Shown here piece after piece: positions 7,775-15,402 of a DNA stretch of 64,000 nt. Origin of the DNA: Bermanella marisrubri (lineage in GTDB: Bacteria > Pseudomonadota > Gammaproteobacteria > Pseudomonadales > Oceanobacteraceae); assembly GCF_012295615.1 (NCBI RefSeq), contig NZ_CP051183.1, positions 997,001-1,061,000 of the forward strand, given 5' to 3'. The position numbers and the translations under genes were made by a program. Below the pieces are notes generated by a model. That model ran no database searches. It was not told where the DNA came from and was given only the letters and a program-made list of their open reading frames with translations. The first letter of the stretch is position 1; each line of letters starts with the position of its first letter.

Positions 7775-9940
7775 TTAGGACTCCCCAATAGTGCGTAGCT
7801 GGCGACGCTTGTATGCCATGTAGCCAGGGATAATCAAGAATAAAATGATCAAAGCTACCGTTATTAGAGGCCAAAGATTTGGACGGTTCCATTCCGCTCG
7901 CATCGCCTTGCGTTTATCAATATCAATATCGATGTATTTATAAACCGCTTTGCTGATACCGTGAATTTTATTATTGCGAACCCAGCTATGACTCAGTAAA
8001 TAATCGTGAGGATGGAAGGTTGGTCCCCATGGATTATCTCGATGCAATATGTCAAGCATGTCTTGGATGACTGCCATTCGTTCTGGGGAGTTGTCCATGA
8101 TACGCATCTTATCGAATAGCTTATCGTATGCTGCGTTTTTATAGTTGGCGCTATTAACTCCAGATTTAGAATCTATTTGAGCGTTATCACCATAGAGTAA
8201 AAATAGAAAGTTTTCTGGATCTGGGTAATCTGCAAGCCAGCCCCACATATATATTTGAGCATTACCCGTTTCCATTTTTTCTTTAAAACGATTGTAATCA
8301 GTAGCGCGAATATTTAGTTGTAAGTTGAGTTTACGGAATTGCTTGCGTATCCAATTGAGACGCGCTTTGGTATTTGCCGAACTTGTCGTATCGTAATTTA
8401 GAACTAAAGGCTCACCCGTTTTTGCATCACGACCATCAGGGTATCCAGCCTCTGCTAATAATTGTTTAGCATACTCGATTGAGCGTCGTTTAATTTCGCC
8501 ATCACTCCATTCAAAGATAACGTCGTTGATACCTTGTTGTCCCTGTTGGTAACCAAAAATACCTGGTGGGATGGGGCTCATACCTGTTTCTCCACGACCA
8601 TTCATGAAGATTTTAATAAACTCGTCAGTATCGTATGCAATAGTAATAGCCTGACGTAGTTTGCGTGCTTTCTCACTATAGCCGCCCACTACGGGATCGA
8701 GCATATTGAACCCCATGTAGTAAGTTGCAGGCCGAACCGCACGCTGTAAGTTAATGCCTTTTTCACGCATTTCTTCGGTTAGACTGATGCCTTCTGCCTG
8801 CACATTGACAGCCTGATCAAAGCTATCACTGCTAATACCAGCACGATCATAATAGCCTTGTAAGAATTTGGTCCAAATGGGAATCGCTTCTTTTTCTAGG
8901 CGAAATACATATTGATCAATGAAGGGTAATTGCCTCCCCGCATCTTCCAAAAGGCCTGCTTGTTTGTCGCCAGCGGCTCCCTCAATGGGATAAAAATCTT
9001 CGCGAAAATTTGGATTCCGTGAGAGCACTATTTCGGCATTGGGATTATTCTCGGTCATCATGTAGGCACCGGTGCCAACAGGATGCCAATCCAATGTGAT
9101 GTTACGTTCTGGTAAACCAGGTAAGTGATAAAAACGATCTACTTGCCAAGGAATAGGTGCAAAGAAGTGAAATGCTAACCAGTATTTAAATTGTGGGTAC
9201 TTGCCCTTTAGCGTGATAGTAAAATGATAGTCATCTATTTTTTCTAGACCTTGCATGTCTTGTTTACGTAGGTCTAGCCAGTCGTATTGCCCCATACTTT
9301 CGCGTTGCTGTTTTGCCCAGTCGGTAAACTCTGACATACCCAAAATATACTGGCTGAGTAATCCACGCAGAGGTGCTAGACGCATTGGGTCTGCGAGACG
9401 TTTGATTTGGTATATATAGTCGTCAGCGGTTAGTTCTTTACTGCCCATTTGCGTAAAGTCTTTCAAGCTTTTAAAGGCAGCACTCTCATCTTTTGTCTTG
9501 AAATTATAAATAAACTTGCCATTCTCATCTGTGGCAAATGAAGGATGAGGTTGGTATTGGATTCCGGGTTTGATTTCAAAGCGATACACGCTATAGGTCG
9601 GTTTCTTTGCGGACTCCGGTAGTTTATTCCCGTTCTCGTCGAAGTATTCAACCTCGGGCATTTTAGTAAGCGTAGCGGGCTCTAACTCATAAGGTCGTTT
9701 GAGATAGTGATATTGTAAGGGGGGCTCATATATCTGATCGATAAAATTGGATTCATCTGAGCTAAAAGATCGCGCTGGATCAAGATGCTTGGGGCGCTGT
9801 GAGAAGGTCGAATAAAGAGTTTTTACTTTTTCACTTTTTGTCGCATGGGGATCATTCCATGTGCCAGTATCACAGCCTGATAGCGCGGTGCACAATGTAA
9901 GCGCACTAATCACGAACAGAAATCGTTGTGTCAGATTCAT
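7775..9940 (-). CDS. yejA: YejA-like oligopeptide-binding protein, lipoprotein with C-terminal membrane anchor
   Basis: A family-5 extracellular solute-binding protein (SBP_bac_5), 721 residues from the ATG at 9940; an in-frame TTG at 9964 would place eight residues before the signal. The N-terminus is a lipoprotein signal with lipobox LSGC (Cys23) followed by Asp at +2, which in enterobacteria retains lipoproteins in the inner membrane. The C-terminus has a membrane helix (PLITVALIILFLIIPGYMAY) and a basic tail. E. coli YejA is a free periplasmic protein of about 600 residues, so this version would be tethered at both ends. It is the first gene of the yej-like operon and should deliver peptides to YejB/YejE. 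Confidence 0.88.
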   Translation of the reverse strand: MNLTQRFLFVISALTLCTALSGCDTGTWNDPHATKSEKVKTLYSTFSQRPKHLDPARSFSSDESNFIDQIYEPPLQYHYLKRPYELEPATLTKMPEVEYFDENGNKLPESAKKPTYSVYRFEIKPGIQYQPHPSFATDENGKFIYNFKTKDESAAFKSLKDFTQMGSKELTADDYIYQIKRLADPMRLAPLRGLLSQYILGMSEFTDWAKQQRESMGQYDWLDLRKQDMQGLEKIDDYHFTITLKGKYPQFKYWLAFHFFAPIPWQVDRFYHLPGLPERNITLDWHPVGTGAYMMTENNPNAEIVLSRNPNFREDFYPIEGAAGDKQAGLLEDAGRQLPFIDQYVFRLEKEAIPIWTKFLQGYYDRAGISSDSFDQAVNVQAEGISLTEEMREKGINLQRAVRPATYYMGFNMLDPVVGGYSEKARKLRQAITIAYDTDEFIKIFMNGRGETGMSPIPPGIFGYQQGQQGINDVIFEWSDGEIKRRSIEYAKQLLAEAGYPDGRDAKTGEPLVLNYDTTSSANTKARLNWIRKQFRKLNLQLNIRATDYNRFKEKMETGNAQIYMWGWLADYPDPENFLFLLYGDNAQIDSKSGVNSANYKNAAYDKLFDKMRIMDNSPERMAVIQDMLDILHRDNPWGPTFHPHDYLLSHSWVRNNKIHGISKAVYKYIDIDIDKRKAMRAEWNRPNLWPLITVALIILFLIIPGYMAYKRRQLRTIGES

Positions 9941-10136
9941 GAGTGTCTCAGTTCTCGAGTTCAAACCAGTATGGTGTTCACTTTGTCGGGGACTGCAAAG
10001 CTTATCGTTATCGTTGTATTGCTAGTAGCAACTCTACTGTTTTCATCATTGTAAAACAATATGATTCAGTTTTTTGATGAATGCTGTTAATTGGTGAAGG
10101 TACGGGATGAACACTAGGGATAGCAGAAACAGAGGA

Positions 10137-10165
10137 ATTCTCTGTACGTTTTTCATACAGAGAAT
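10137..10165. repeat. Inverted repeat downstream of the thioesterase gene
   Basis: Perfect 10-bp arms ATTCTCTGTA / TACAGAGAAT separated by nine bases. It lies in the 267-bp gap between the yejA start and the 3' end of the thioesterase gene (minus strand). There is no T-run after it on either strand, so it may be a transcript-end hairpin or a binding site. Nothing else convincing was seen in this gap. Confidence 0.5.
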
Positions 10166-10207
10166 CATTGGCATCACAGGATGCAAACATGGCTATAACT
10201 TAACAAG

Positions 10208-10699
10208 CTAACGCTTCTTCGCAGTCCAAGCCCAAGTCATGCTGGCTTTAATTGGTTCTACATTGGCTTCGTCAGTAATTATGACAGGTACTGTGACTTC
10301 GCCGCGCTCGTCACTTTGGATACGAGCAATGTCTTCTTCGGTTAGTGTCGCGACTGCGCGCATATCGCCTGTACTGCGTTTTACATAATCAATGTCCATT
10401 TTTTTGATCAAAGGCAGTTTGTCGTCAGGCACGTTCATGCCGAATACAAACCCAGTTGCCGTTTCTGCCAACAATGCCATGGCTGCGGCATGTACACCGC
10501 CAATATGATTTTGTACTTTCTTTTTGTTCTTGATGCTAACAACGCATTCTTGATTGCTCAGAGACTCAAAGCGTACGCCACTATGGCCTGCGTATTTAAT
10601 TTTACTACCAAAGGCTTTACTCATGGCGAATTGATGCATTGATGCAGGCAGCTTCTGAATGCTGGCTACAGCGCGGCTTAACTGGTTGGATTTACTCAT
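10208..10699 (-). CDS. Hotdog-fold thioesterase (DUF4442 type)
   Basis: A 163-residue protein resembling the DUF4442/PaaI-like acyl-CoA thioesterases. The stretch NHIGGVHAAAMALLAETATGFVFG is the characteristic hotdog helix, with the H-x-x-A/G-x-H-like beginning and a glutamate (LAE) in the usual active-site region. It presumably hydrolyses an acyl-CoA thioester in the cytoplasm; substrate unknown. It is transcribed alone or with the upstream acetyltransferase gene 100 bases away. Confidence 0.75.
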   Translation of the reverse strand: MSKSNQLSRAVASIQKLPASMHQFAMSKAFGSKIKYAGHSGVRFESLSNQECVVSIKNKKKVQNHIGGVHAAAMALLAETATGFVFGMNVPDDKLPLIKKMDIDYVKRSTGDMRAVATLTEEDIARIQSDERGEVTVPVIITDEANVEPIKASMTWAWTAKKR

Positions 10700-10799
10700 A
10701 AATGGATGCTTCCTAGTACAAGCGGTACATTAATCGATAAAACGTCATGGGCTAGTTTAACGAGACGTCGACCTTGTGCAATGACCAGATTGAACAAAA

Positions 10800-11252
10800 T
10801 TAGCACGAAGCTGATCGTTTCATGGCTAAGATATCATCGGATTTGCGTTGATAGCGTTGATATAGCTGGAGTAGGCTATTAGGCAGTTGATCTATTTCTA
10901 CGAGTTCGTAGCCAAGTGTTTTATAAAAGACTTCTAAATGTTTATACGGGAAGCAGTAGATCGTTGCATCAATGTGGCTATGAACGGTTTTCATCAGTGC
11001 GCTACCGATACCTTGAGCTCTTAGTTCTTCTCTTACGTAGAGGCTACGAAGCCAAAAGTATTGGTCATTGGGAACCAAGCGAACAGCGGCTTGAATATCT
11101 TCTTTGGCGGCTTCTATATGTGATTGGTTATAATCAGAGCTTAGGGCAACAAAGACGATTTCATCAGCGCTGGCACTGCCTTTGTGCTTTTGTGATCGAT
11201 AGAAGTGGTTAATAGGGCGGAAGTGTGGCGCGCTCCACTGTTGATACTGCAT
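10800..11252 (-). CDS. GNAT-family N-acetyltransferase
   Basis: A 150-residue protein of GNAT fold. The acetyl-CoA-binding motif A is visible as LYVREELRAQGIGSALM, with RAQGIGSAL at 78-86, and the C-terminal FYKTLGYELVE is the usual beta5-alpha4 region. The substrate cannot be told from the sequence. The N-terminal part is more basic and polar than usual. It lies between a thioesterase and a coiled-coil membrane protein, all on the minus strand, with no tight coupling. Confidence 0.8.
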   Translation of the reverse strand: MQYQQWSAPHFRPINHFYRSQKHKGSASADEIVFVALSSDYNQSHIEAAKEDIQAAVRLVPNDQYFWLRSLYVREELRAQGIGSALMKTVHSHIDATIYCFPYKHLEVFYKTLGYELVEIDQLPNSLLQLYQRYQRKSDDILAMKRSASC

Positions 11253-11290
11253 GATTTAGGCTATGTAAATAAAATGAAGCATCATTGTAC

Positions 11291-11890
11291 CTAAAAATCG
11301 ATTTCCAGATACTGAGGTTCTTCTCTTTGTGCCTTATCTTTTTGTACGCCGCGAAGTTCATCAATGGCCTGCTGAATTTGTTTATTGTCTTCAAACAACT
11401 TTTTGTACTGGTTGTTATAGTCTTCTTGCCAAACTCGACTGCCCTTGATCATTCGAGAGAGGCTCATAAGCCCGTTGCGTGTCACTGCTAATTGTTTGTT
11501 AAGTGCATCTGCTTGTTGGTCATATATTGCCAGAGCTTTGCTTAAATCCCCTTGGGCAGCGGATAAATCAAGAGCATTGACCTCAGAAACAAGGTATTCA
11601 TGATCGGCGGTTAATGTCTGAAGATTTTGCTTGAGAATATCTTGTTGCTCTTTAAATACCGATATTTCTTCTTGGTATTGCAGTATCTGATCCTCTACGT
11701 CAGTTAAACGACTATTAGTGATAAATAGGCCTGTTAGCAATGAGCTAATCACACCAAGACTAAGGGAGATCTTAAGAACAAATATGAAGGCTGGCTGTTT
11801 AAAGAAGGGTAAACCGGTTTCTTGGTTTTCATCCTCGTCAACGGCTCTTGGGTCTTTATTGATGAGTCGTTCGTCGCGCTTTTCTGCCAT
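11291..11890 (-). CDS. Single-pass membrane protein with coiled coil, unknown function
   Basis: I do not recognise a named family. The 199-residue protein has an acidic/basic cytoplasmic N-terminus (about 1-30), one membrane helix (about 33-57, IFVLKISLSLGVISSLLTGLF), then a long helical region rich in Gln, Glu, Lys and Leu in heptad-like spacing (about 60-190), which should form a periplasmic coiled coil. A moderately good ribosome site (GAGGCCGGTT) precedes the ATG. The topology recalls envelope scaffolding proteins but nothing in the sequence proves that role. Confidence 0.7.
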   Translation of the reverse strand: MAEKRDERLINKDPRAVDEDENQETGLPFFKQPAFIFVLKISLSLGVISSLLTGLFITNSRLTDVEDQILQYQEEISVFKEQQDILKQNLQTLTADHEYLVSEVNALDLSAAQGDLSKALAIYDQQADALNKQLAVTRNGLMSLSRMIKGSRVWQEDYNNQYKKLFEDNKQIQQAIDELRGVQKDKAQREEPQYLEIDF

Positions 11891-11978
11891 AACCGGCCTC
11901 GTGCCATAAGCAATTGTCCATACATACCATTAATTGTAGTTGATTTGTCGGTGCTTGCATGGGCTAGTCGAGGGAGTC

Positions 11979-12806
11979 TTAGTCCAGCAACCCAGTTAAA
12001 TCGTCATCTAAATCAATGGCTTCCGCCATGTCGACTTCTGGATTGATTCCAATGCGATCAAATGCGCCAATGGTACTCCAATCAAGTTTGGTATAGGGGT
12101 GGTCGGTATTAGCCACGCTTTGCAAGACGGCTACCATAACAATATCAGCGTAATCGACTTTTTCCGCGTCACGGTCAAACTTAAGGTATTGGCTAGGAAC
12201 ATTGAGAATAGCCTTTGGGAAACGCCAAGCTTTTAAGATGTGGGAGCCGATTACAGGGTGCAATTTTTCAATGAGCTTATCGAGGGCAAAGGCATCATTA
12301 AGTAAAGCGTTGTTCTCTTCGGCATAGGTTAATACAGGTAGGGCACCAATTTTGTGAATAAGCCCTGCTAGCATGGCTTGATCGGGATGGAGTTTAGTGT
12401 AATGAGTCGCTAACACATGACTGATGCTGGCTACTTCACTGCTCTTGTGCCAAATAGAGCGCATACGTTTGTCTACCGCATCAGAAGTTGCTTGGAACAT
12501 TTGCTCCATCGCTAAGCCCATGGCTAGGTTAGAGGTAAAGTTAATACCTAGTCGGCTTATCGCTGTGCCGATATCCGTTACTTCAGATGGCGTTCTAACT
12601 AAAGGGCTGTTTGCAACTTTAACAATCCGAGCAGAAAGAGCGGCGTCCTGACTAATGATTTGTGCAAGTTGCGGAATAGTCGCATTGATGTCTTCGGCTA
12701 CATCCCGCACTCGAAGGCAGACTTCTGGAAGGCTGGGCAAGACAAGAGTATCGTCTCGTATCTGTTGAATTAAATCGTTTGCAACGCTTTCAAGTAGACT
12801 CGCCAT
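11979..12806 (-). CDS. HDOD-domain signalling protein
   Basis: A 275-residue single-domain HDOD protein. The domain opens with LPSLPEVCLRVRDVAED (from about residue 23), followed by LAQIISQDAALSARIVKVANSPL, the hallmark of the family. The HD-type metal motif is degenerate: GLIHKIG has Lys where an active HD phosphohydrolase has Asp. HDOD proteins are regulatory rather than catalytic and often act in motility, c-di-GMP or stress signalling. No second signalling domain is present. A GGGAG ribosome site precedes the ATG. Confidence 0.88.
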   Translation of the reverse strand: MASLLESVANDLIQQIRDDTLVLPSLPEVCLRVRDVAEDINATIPQLAQIISQDAALSARIVKVANSPLVRTPSEVTDIGTAISRLGINFTSNLAMGLAMEQMFQATSDAVDKRMRSIWHKSSEVASISHVLATHYTKLHPDQAMLAGLIHKIGALPVLTYAEENNALLNDAFALDKLIEKLHPVIGSHILKAWRFPKAILNVPSQYLKFDRDAEKVDYADIVMVAVLQSVANTDHPYTKLDWSTIGAFDRIGINPEVDMAEAIDLDDDLTGLLD

Positions 12807-12838
12807 GGCTCCCTTACTCCCTTGAATCCAGAGGGGGA

Positions 12839-13723
12839 CTATTCTTCGTCCCCTTGTTGTGGCTCATAAGGTAAGCATAGCACCTCAATTGGCGTTGATT
12901 GGCTGCCCAAGGTTAATGGCGCATTTAGATGCTTATCTTCGATCACTGCCAATCCTTCAAAGCCATCACCGTTGGCAGCTAGGTTCACCAAGGTGCCGAT
13001 ACTTTTGTCTCCAGCAAAGAGCGAGTCACCTACTTCCGCGGCCTGATTAAAGGCGACGCGATAGCAGTGGCGCTTGAGTTTGCCTAAATACTGCATTCGG
13101 GCAACAATCTCTTGGCCTGTATAGCAACCTTTTTTAAAACTCACACCGTTAGTGAGCTGCAGGTTCAGCATTTGGGGGATTAATTCTTCCGATGTCTCTG
13201 GGGTTACACGGGCCAAGCCTGCTTGAATTCTTGCTAAGTTCACGTCCTGTGAGGGTTGTTTAACGTTAACGGTCGCATCTATTCCTGAAGCGTCTGCAGA
13301 TAGTTGAATCACATCGAAACCGGCGTTAAACCCTTGACGTTTAATCAGTCGCTCGCCTGTTCGGCTTTGAGAAAAGTCTTCCGTCAAATCGCTGTTTGTT
13401 ATCGTGTCAAAGTGATACGCGTTGAATTGTTTTTTCACAATCTCAGCTTTGAAAAAGACCGCATATTTTTTAAGGTGGTTTTGTAGGATATCCGCCAATC
13501 CTTTCGCCATGACCAACAGATATTGATCTTTGTCTATAAGGCTCAGGTCAAAGCTTGCTACCATGCGGCCCTTAGCGTTGCAGCATGCCCCTCGTAAAAA
13601 TTGGTGGCTAGTCGCTTGGTTGATGTCACAAGTGAATTGACCCTGCATAAATTTTGCACTATCTGGACCTTGGATAATCAGATAGTCGCAATCGTTGATG
13701 CTGTAACTTTGTAAATCTTGCAT
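12839..13723 (-). CDS. ygfZ: YgfZ/GcvT-like folate-binding protein for Fe-S enzyme and tRNA modification
   Basis: A 294-residue protein with the invariant YgfZ motif KGCYTGQE at residues 198-205 including Cys200, and the GcvT-like fold elsewhere. YgfZ binds folate and supports activity or repair of certain Fe-S enzymes such as MiaB. The gene is divergent from sdhE-ygfX, the same neighbourhood as in E. coli. Length is a little below the E. coli protein (326). Confidence 0.92.
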   Translation of the reverse strand: MQDLQSYSINDCDYLIIQGPDSAKFMQGQFTCDINQATSHQFLRGACCNAKGRMVASFDLSLIDKDQYLLVMAKGLADILQNHLKKYAVFFKAEIVKKQFNAYHFDTITNSDLTEDFSQSRTGERLIKRQGFNAGFDVIQLSADASGIDATVNVKQPSQDVNLARIQAGLARVTPETSEELIPQMLNLQLTNGVSFKKGCYTGQEIVARMQYLGKLKRHCYRVAFNQAAEVGDSLFAGDKSIGTLVNLAANGDGFEGLAVIEDKHLNAPLTLGSQSTPIEVLCLPYEPQQGDEE

Positions 13724-13791
13724 AAATCCGTACCCTTAGCTTTACCTGAGCATTTTACTCGGGTTTTAAGGTTTTGTCTCCACCTGACCCC

Positions 13792-13815
13792 AAGCCAGTG
13801 GTATACTGCTGGCTT
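13792..13815. promoter_or_regulatory. 24-bp interrupted palindrome in the ygfZ/sdhE divergent promoter region
   Basis: Arms AAGCCAG (13792-13798) and CTGGCTT (13809-13815) enclose the palindrome GTATAC (13801-13806). The TATACT at 13802-13807 could serve as a -10 for sdhE, which starts 37 bases later, but no good -35 sits at the right distance. The symmetry suggests an operator or a bidirectional -10. Confidence 0.45.
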
Positions 13816-13843
13816 TAGCGAATCGTGAATAATAGAGGTAGCC

Positions 13844-14125
13844 GTGACTGATCGCTCTAACATGACTGAACAAGATCTAGCAACAGAGAAAAAACGCCTA
13901 TGGTGGCACAGTCGTCGAGGCATGCTAGAGCTGGATGTATTATTGCTGCCATTTCTTGAAGAGGTTTACGACGACTTGAGTGAAGAAGATAAGGCGCGAT
14001 ATCGCAACCTACTGGATGTAGAAGACCCCGAACTGTTTAAGTGGTTTATGCAGAAAGAAAAACCGAGCGATCCAGATCATCGCGCCATCGTTGAAATAAT
14101 ATTGGCACGAGTACAGCCCGAATAG
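13844..14125 (+). CDS. sdhE: SdhE, FAD assembly factor for succinate dehydrogenase
   Basis: A 93-residue protein of the SdhE/YgfY (DUF339) family. The signature RGxxE is seen as RGMLE at residues 25-29, preceded by WWHSR. SdhE promotes covalent FAD attachment to SdhA and FrdA. The GTG at 13844 is chosen since GAGGTAGCC stands at ribosome-site distance; an internal ATG at 13862 is possible and would still retain the motif. It is followed two bases later by ygfX. Confidence 0.93.
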   Translation: MTDRSNMTEQDLATEKKRLWWHSRRGMLELDVLLLPFLEEVYDDLSEEDKARYRNLLDVEDPELFKWFMQKEKPSDPDHRAIVEIILARVQPE

Positions 14126-14127
14126 TT

Positions 14128-14568
14128 ATGTATTCTAGTGTACGCTTGCCAATTCAGCCCTCTCTGATATTGACACGCATACACTGTCTTTCCCACGGCT
14201 TTCTGGCGGCAGCGTATTTGGCGTTGCCGTTTTCCTTAGTCGTTGTCATTATTCCCTTGCTGATCTTACAAGCAGTCTGCTTGTATAGACTCAAATGCTC
14301 AAAATACGAATTTCAACTCCCCCGAACGCTGCATGTTAATAATCATGAAGTTTCTTTGAGTCACTACGATCAACAAGCAAAACCTATTAGTGATGTGAGT
14401 GTTTATTCGCTCTGGTCTTCCTTCCTTATTCTTCGATACATAGATCACATGGGAAATAAAGCCTGGATGTGGGTTCATCAAAACGAAACGAGCATGGAAG
14501 GATTCAGAAAACTTAAAGTATTGGCGACCATTGGCCGCTTAGAACAAAAAGACAAGAGGGTTTTGTAA
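14128..14568 (+). CDS. ygfX: YgfX-family membrane protein
   Basis: A 146-residue protein with two adjacent membrane helices near the N-terminus (about 22-60) and a soluble C-terminal part, the layout of YgfX (also named CptA). Identity rests mostly on the sdhE-ygfX gene order, shared with E. coli, plus this topology; sequence similarity in the soluble part is weak to the eye. In E. coli YgfX has been described as the partner of SdhE and as affecting cell division proteins. The gene starts two bases after sdhE and its stop overlaps the tpm start by one base (TAATG), so the three form one transcript. Confidence 0.72.
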   Translation: MYSSVRLPIQPSLILTRIHCLSHGFLAAAYLALPFSLVVVIIPLLILQAVCLYRLKCSKYEFQLPRTLHVNNHEVSLSHYDQQAKPISDVSVYSLWSSFLILRYIDHMGNKAWMWVHQNETSMEGFRKLKVLATIGRLEQKDKRVL

Positions 14569-15239
14569 TGACTATGTCCCAGCATGAACAGGAGTGGTGG
14601 CACGAACGTTGGCAGCAAAATCAAATCGGTTTTCACCTACCCGATGTTCATCCTTGGTTAAAGAAATATGGAGCGGAAGTAGGTATACATCAGGCCGAAA
14701 GAGTATTTGTTCCACTGTGCGGTAAGACTCATGACATAGGTTTTTTCTTATCCTTGGGTATGGAAGTGGTTGCTAATGAATTAAATGAAATGGCGATACA
14801 GTCGTTATTTGAGCAACTTGACTTAGATCCAGTTAAAAGTCCATGGAAAGCTGGGACCATATATCAAGCTGGATCACTTACCGTTTATGTGGGGGATTTT
14901 TTTGAACTGACTCATGGCGATGTAGGATCAGTCGATTGGGTTTATGACCGAGCCGCTGTTATTGCCTTACCCGAGACAATGCGATCAGCCTATGCAAAGC
15001 AATTAATGGCCATTACCGATAAAGCAGCGCAGTGTTTGATCACATTAGATTACGATCAGAACGAAATGGATGGCCCTCCGTTTAGTGTAATGGCGGAAGA
15101 GATAAACAATCACTATGCCGATGATTTTAAGGTGGCAGTCATACATGAACGGGATATTTTAGAAGACGAACCGAATTTTAAACAACGAGGTTTAAGTCGT
15201 TTAAACCAAGCGCTCTATTTGTTGAGTTGTGAGTTGTGA
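14568..15239 (+). CDS. tpm: Thiopurine S-methyltransferase (TPMT family)
   Basis: A 223-residue SAM-dependent methyltransferase of the bacterial TPMT family, recognised by the opening EWWHERWQQNQIGFH, the SAM-site region VFVPLCGKTHDIGFFLSLG and YDRAAVIALPETMR. Bacterial TPMTs methylate thiopurines and selenium or tellurium oxyanions; the natural substrate is uncertain. The family normally ends soon after a YLL-type strand; here the last residues SCEL and the stop are read from a TGTGAGT heptamer repeat (15224-15239), implying that repeat DNA replaced the original end. Start could also be the ATG at 14574. Confidence 0.9.
   Translation: MTMSQHEQEWWHERWQQNQIGFHLPDVHPWLKKYGAEVGIHQAERVFVPLCGKTHDIGFFLSLGMEVVANELNEMAIQSLFEQLDLDPVKSPWKAGTIYQAGSLTVYVGDFFELTHGDVGSVDWVYDRAAVIALPETMRSAYAKQLMAITDKAAQCLITLDYDQNEMDGPPFSVMAEEINNHYADDFKVAVIHERDILEDEPNFKQRGLSRLNQALYLLSCEL
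15224..15239 (+). repeat. Short TGTGAGT heptamer array at the 3' end of tpm
   Basis: GAGT-TGTGAGT-TGTGA, about 2.3 heptamer copies, overlaps the last codons and the TGA stop of tpm. It is the inverse complement of the array at 15361-15400. Confidence 0.8.
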
Positions 15240-15274
15240 ATGATTGGAGTTTGATTGTTAAAGTCAAACAATAT

Positions 15275-15355
15275 CGTCATTCCCAACTTGATTGGGAATC
15301 CATTAAGCCGTTTCGTTAAGCGATAAATGGACCCTCAGTCAAGCTGAGGGTGACG
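15275..15355. repeat. REPIN-like pair of inverted palindromes between tpm and the enoyl-CoA hydratase gene
   Basis: The 81-bp element starts CGTCA and ends TGACG. Left hairpin: TTCCCAA-CTTGA-TTGGGAA followed by TCCATT; right: AATGGA followed by CCCTCAG-TCAAG-CTGAGGG. The TCCATT/AATGGA and CGTCA/TGACG blocks are inverted relative to each other, so two REP-type sequences face one another. The left palindrome recurs exactly at 18161-18189 and 18234-18262. It may also end transcription of both converging genes. No transposase (RAYT) gene is in the window. Confidence 0.85.
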
Positions 15356-15360
15356 CTATT

Positions 15361-15400
15361 ACTCACAACTCACAACTCACAACTCACAACTCACAACTCA
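15361..15400 (-). repeat. Heptanucleotide tandem array (ACTCACA) x 5.7
   Basis: Five perfect copies of ACTCACA plus ACTCA, ending two bases before the stop codon of the minus-strand enoyl-CoA hydratase gene. Read on the minus strand it is the same TGTGAGT unit found at the tpm end, so the two arrays point toward the REPIN-like element between them. Confidence 0.95.
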
Positions 15401-15402
15401 TT

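Noticed and set aside
10008-10190. 60-codon minus-strand frame between yejA and the thioesterase gene
   Set aside because: No ribosome site, no domain or signal pattern, and it contains the inverted repeat at 10137-10165; treated as non-coding.
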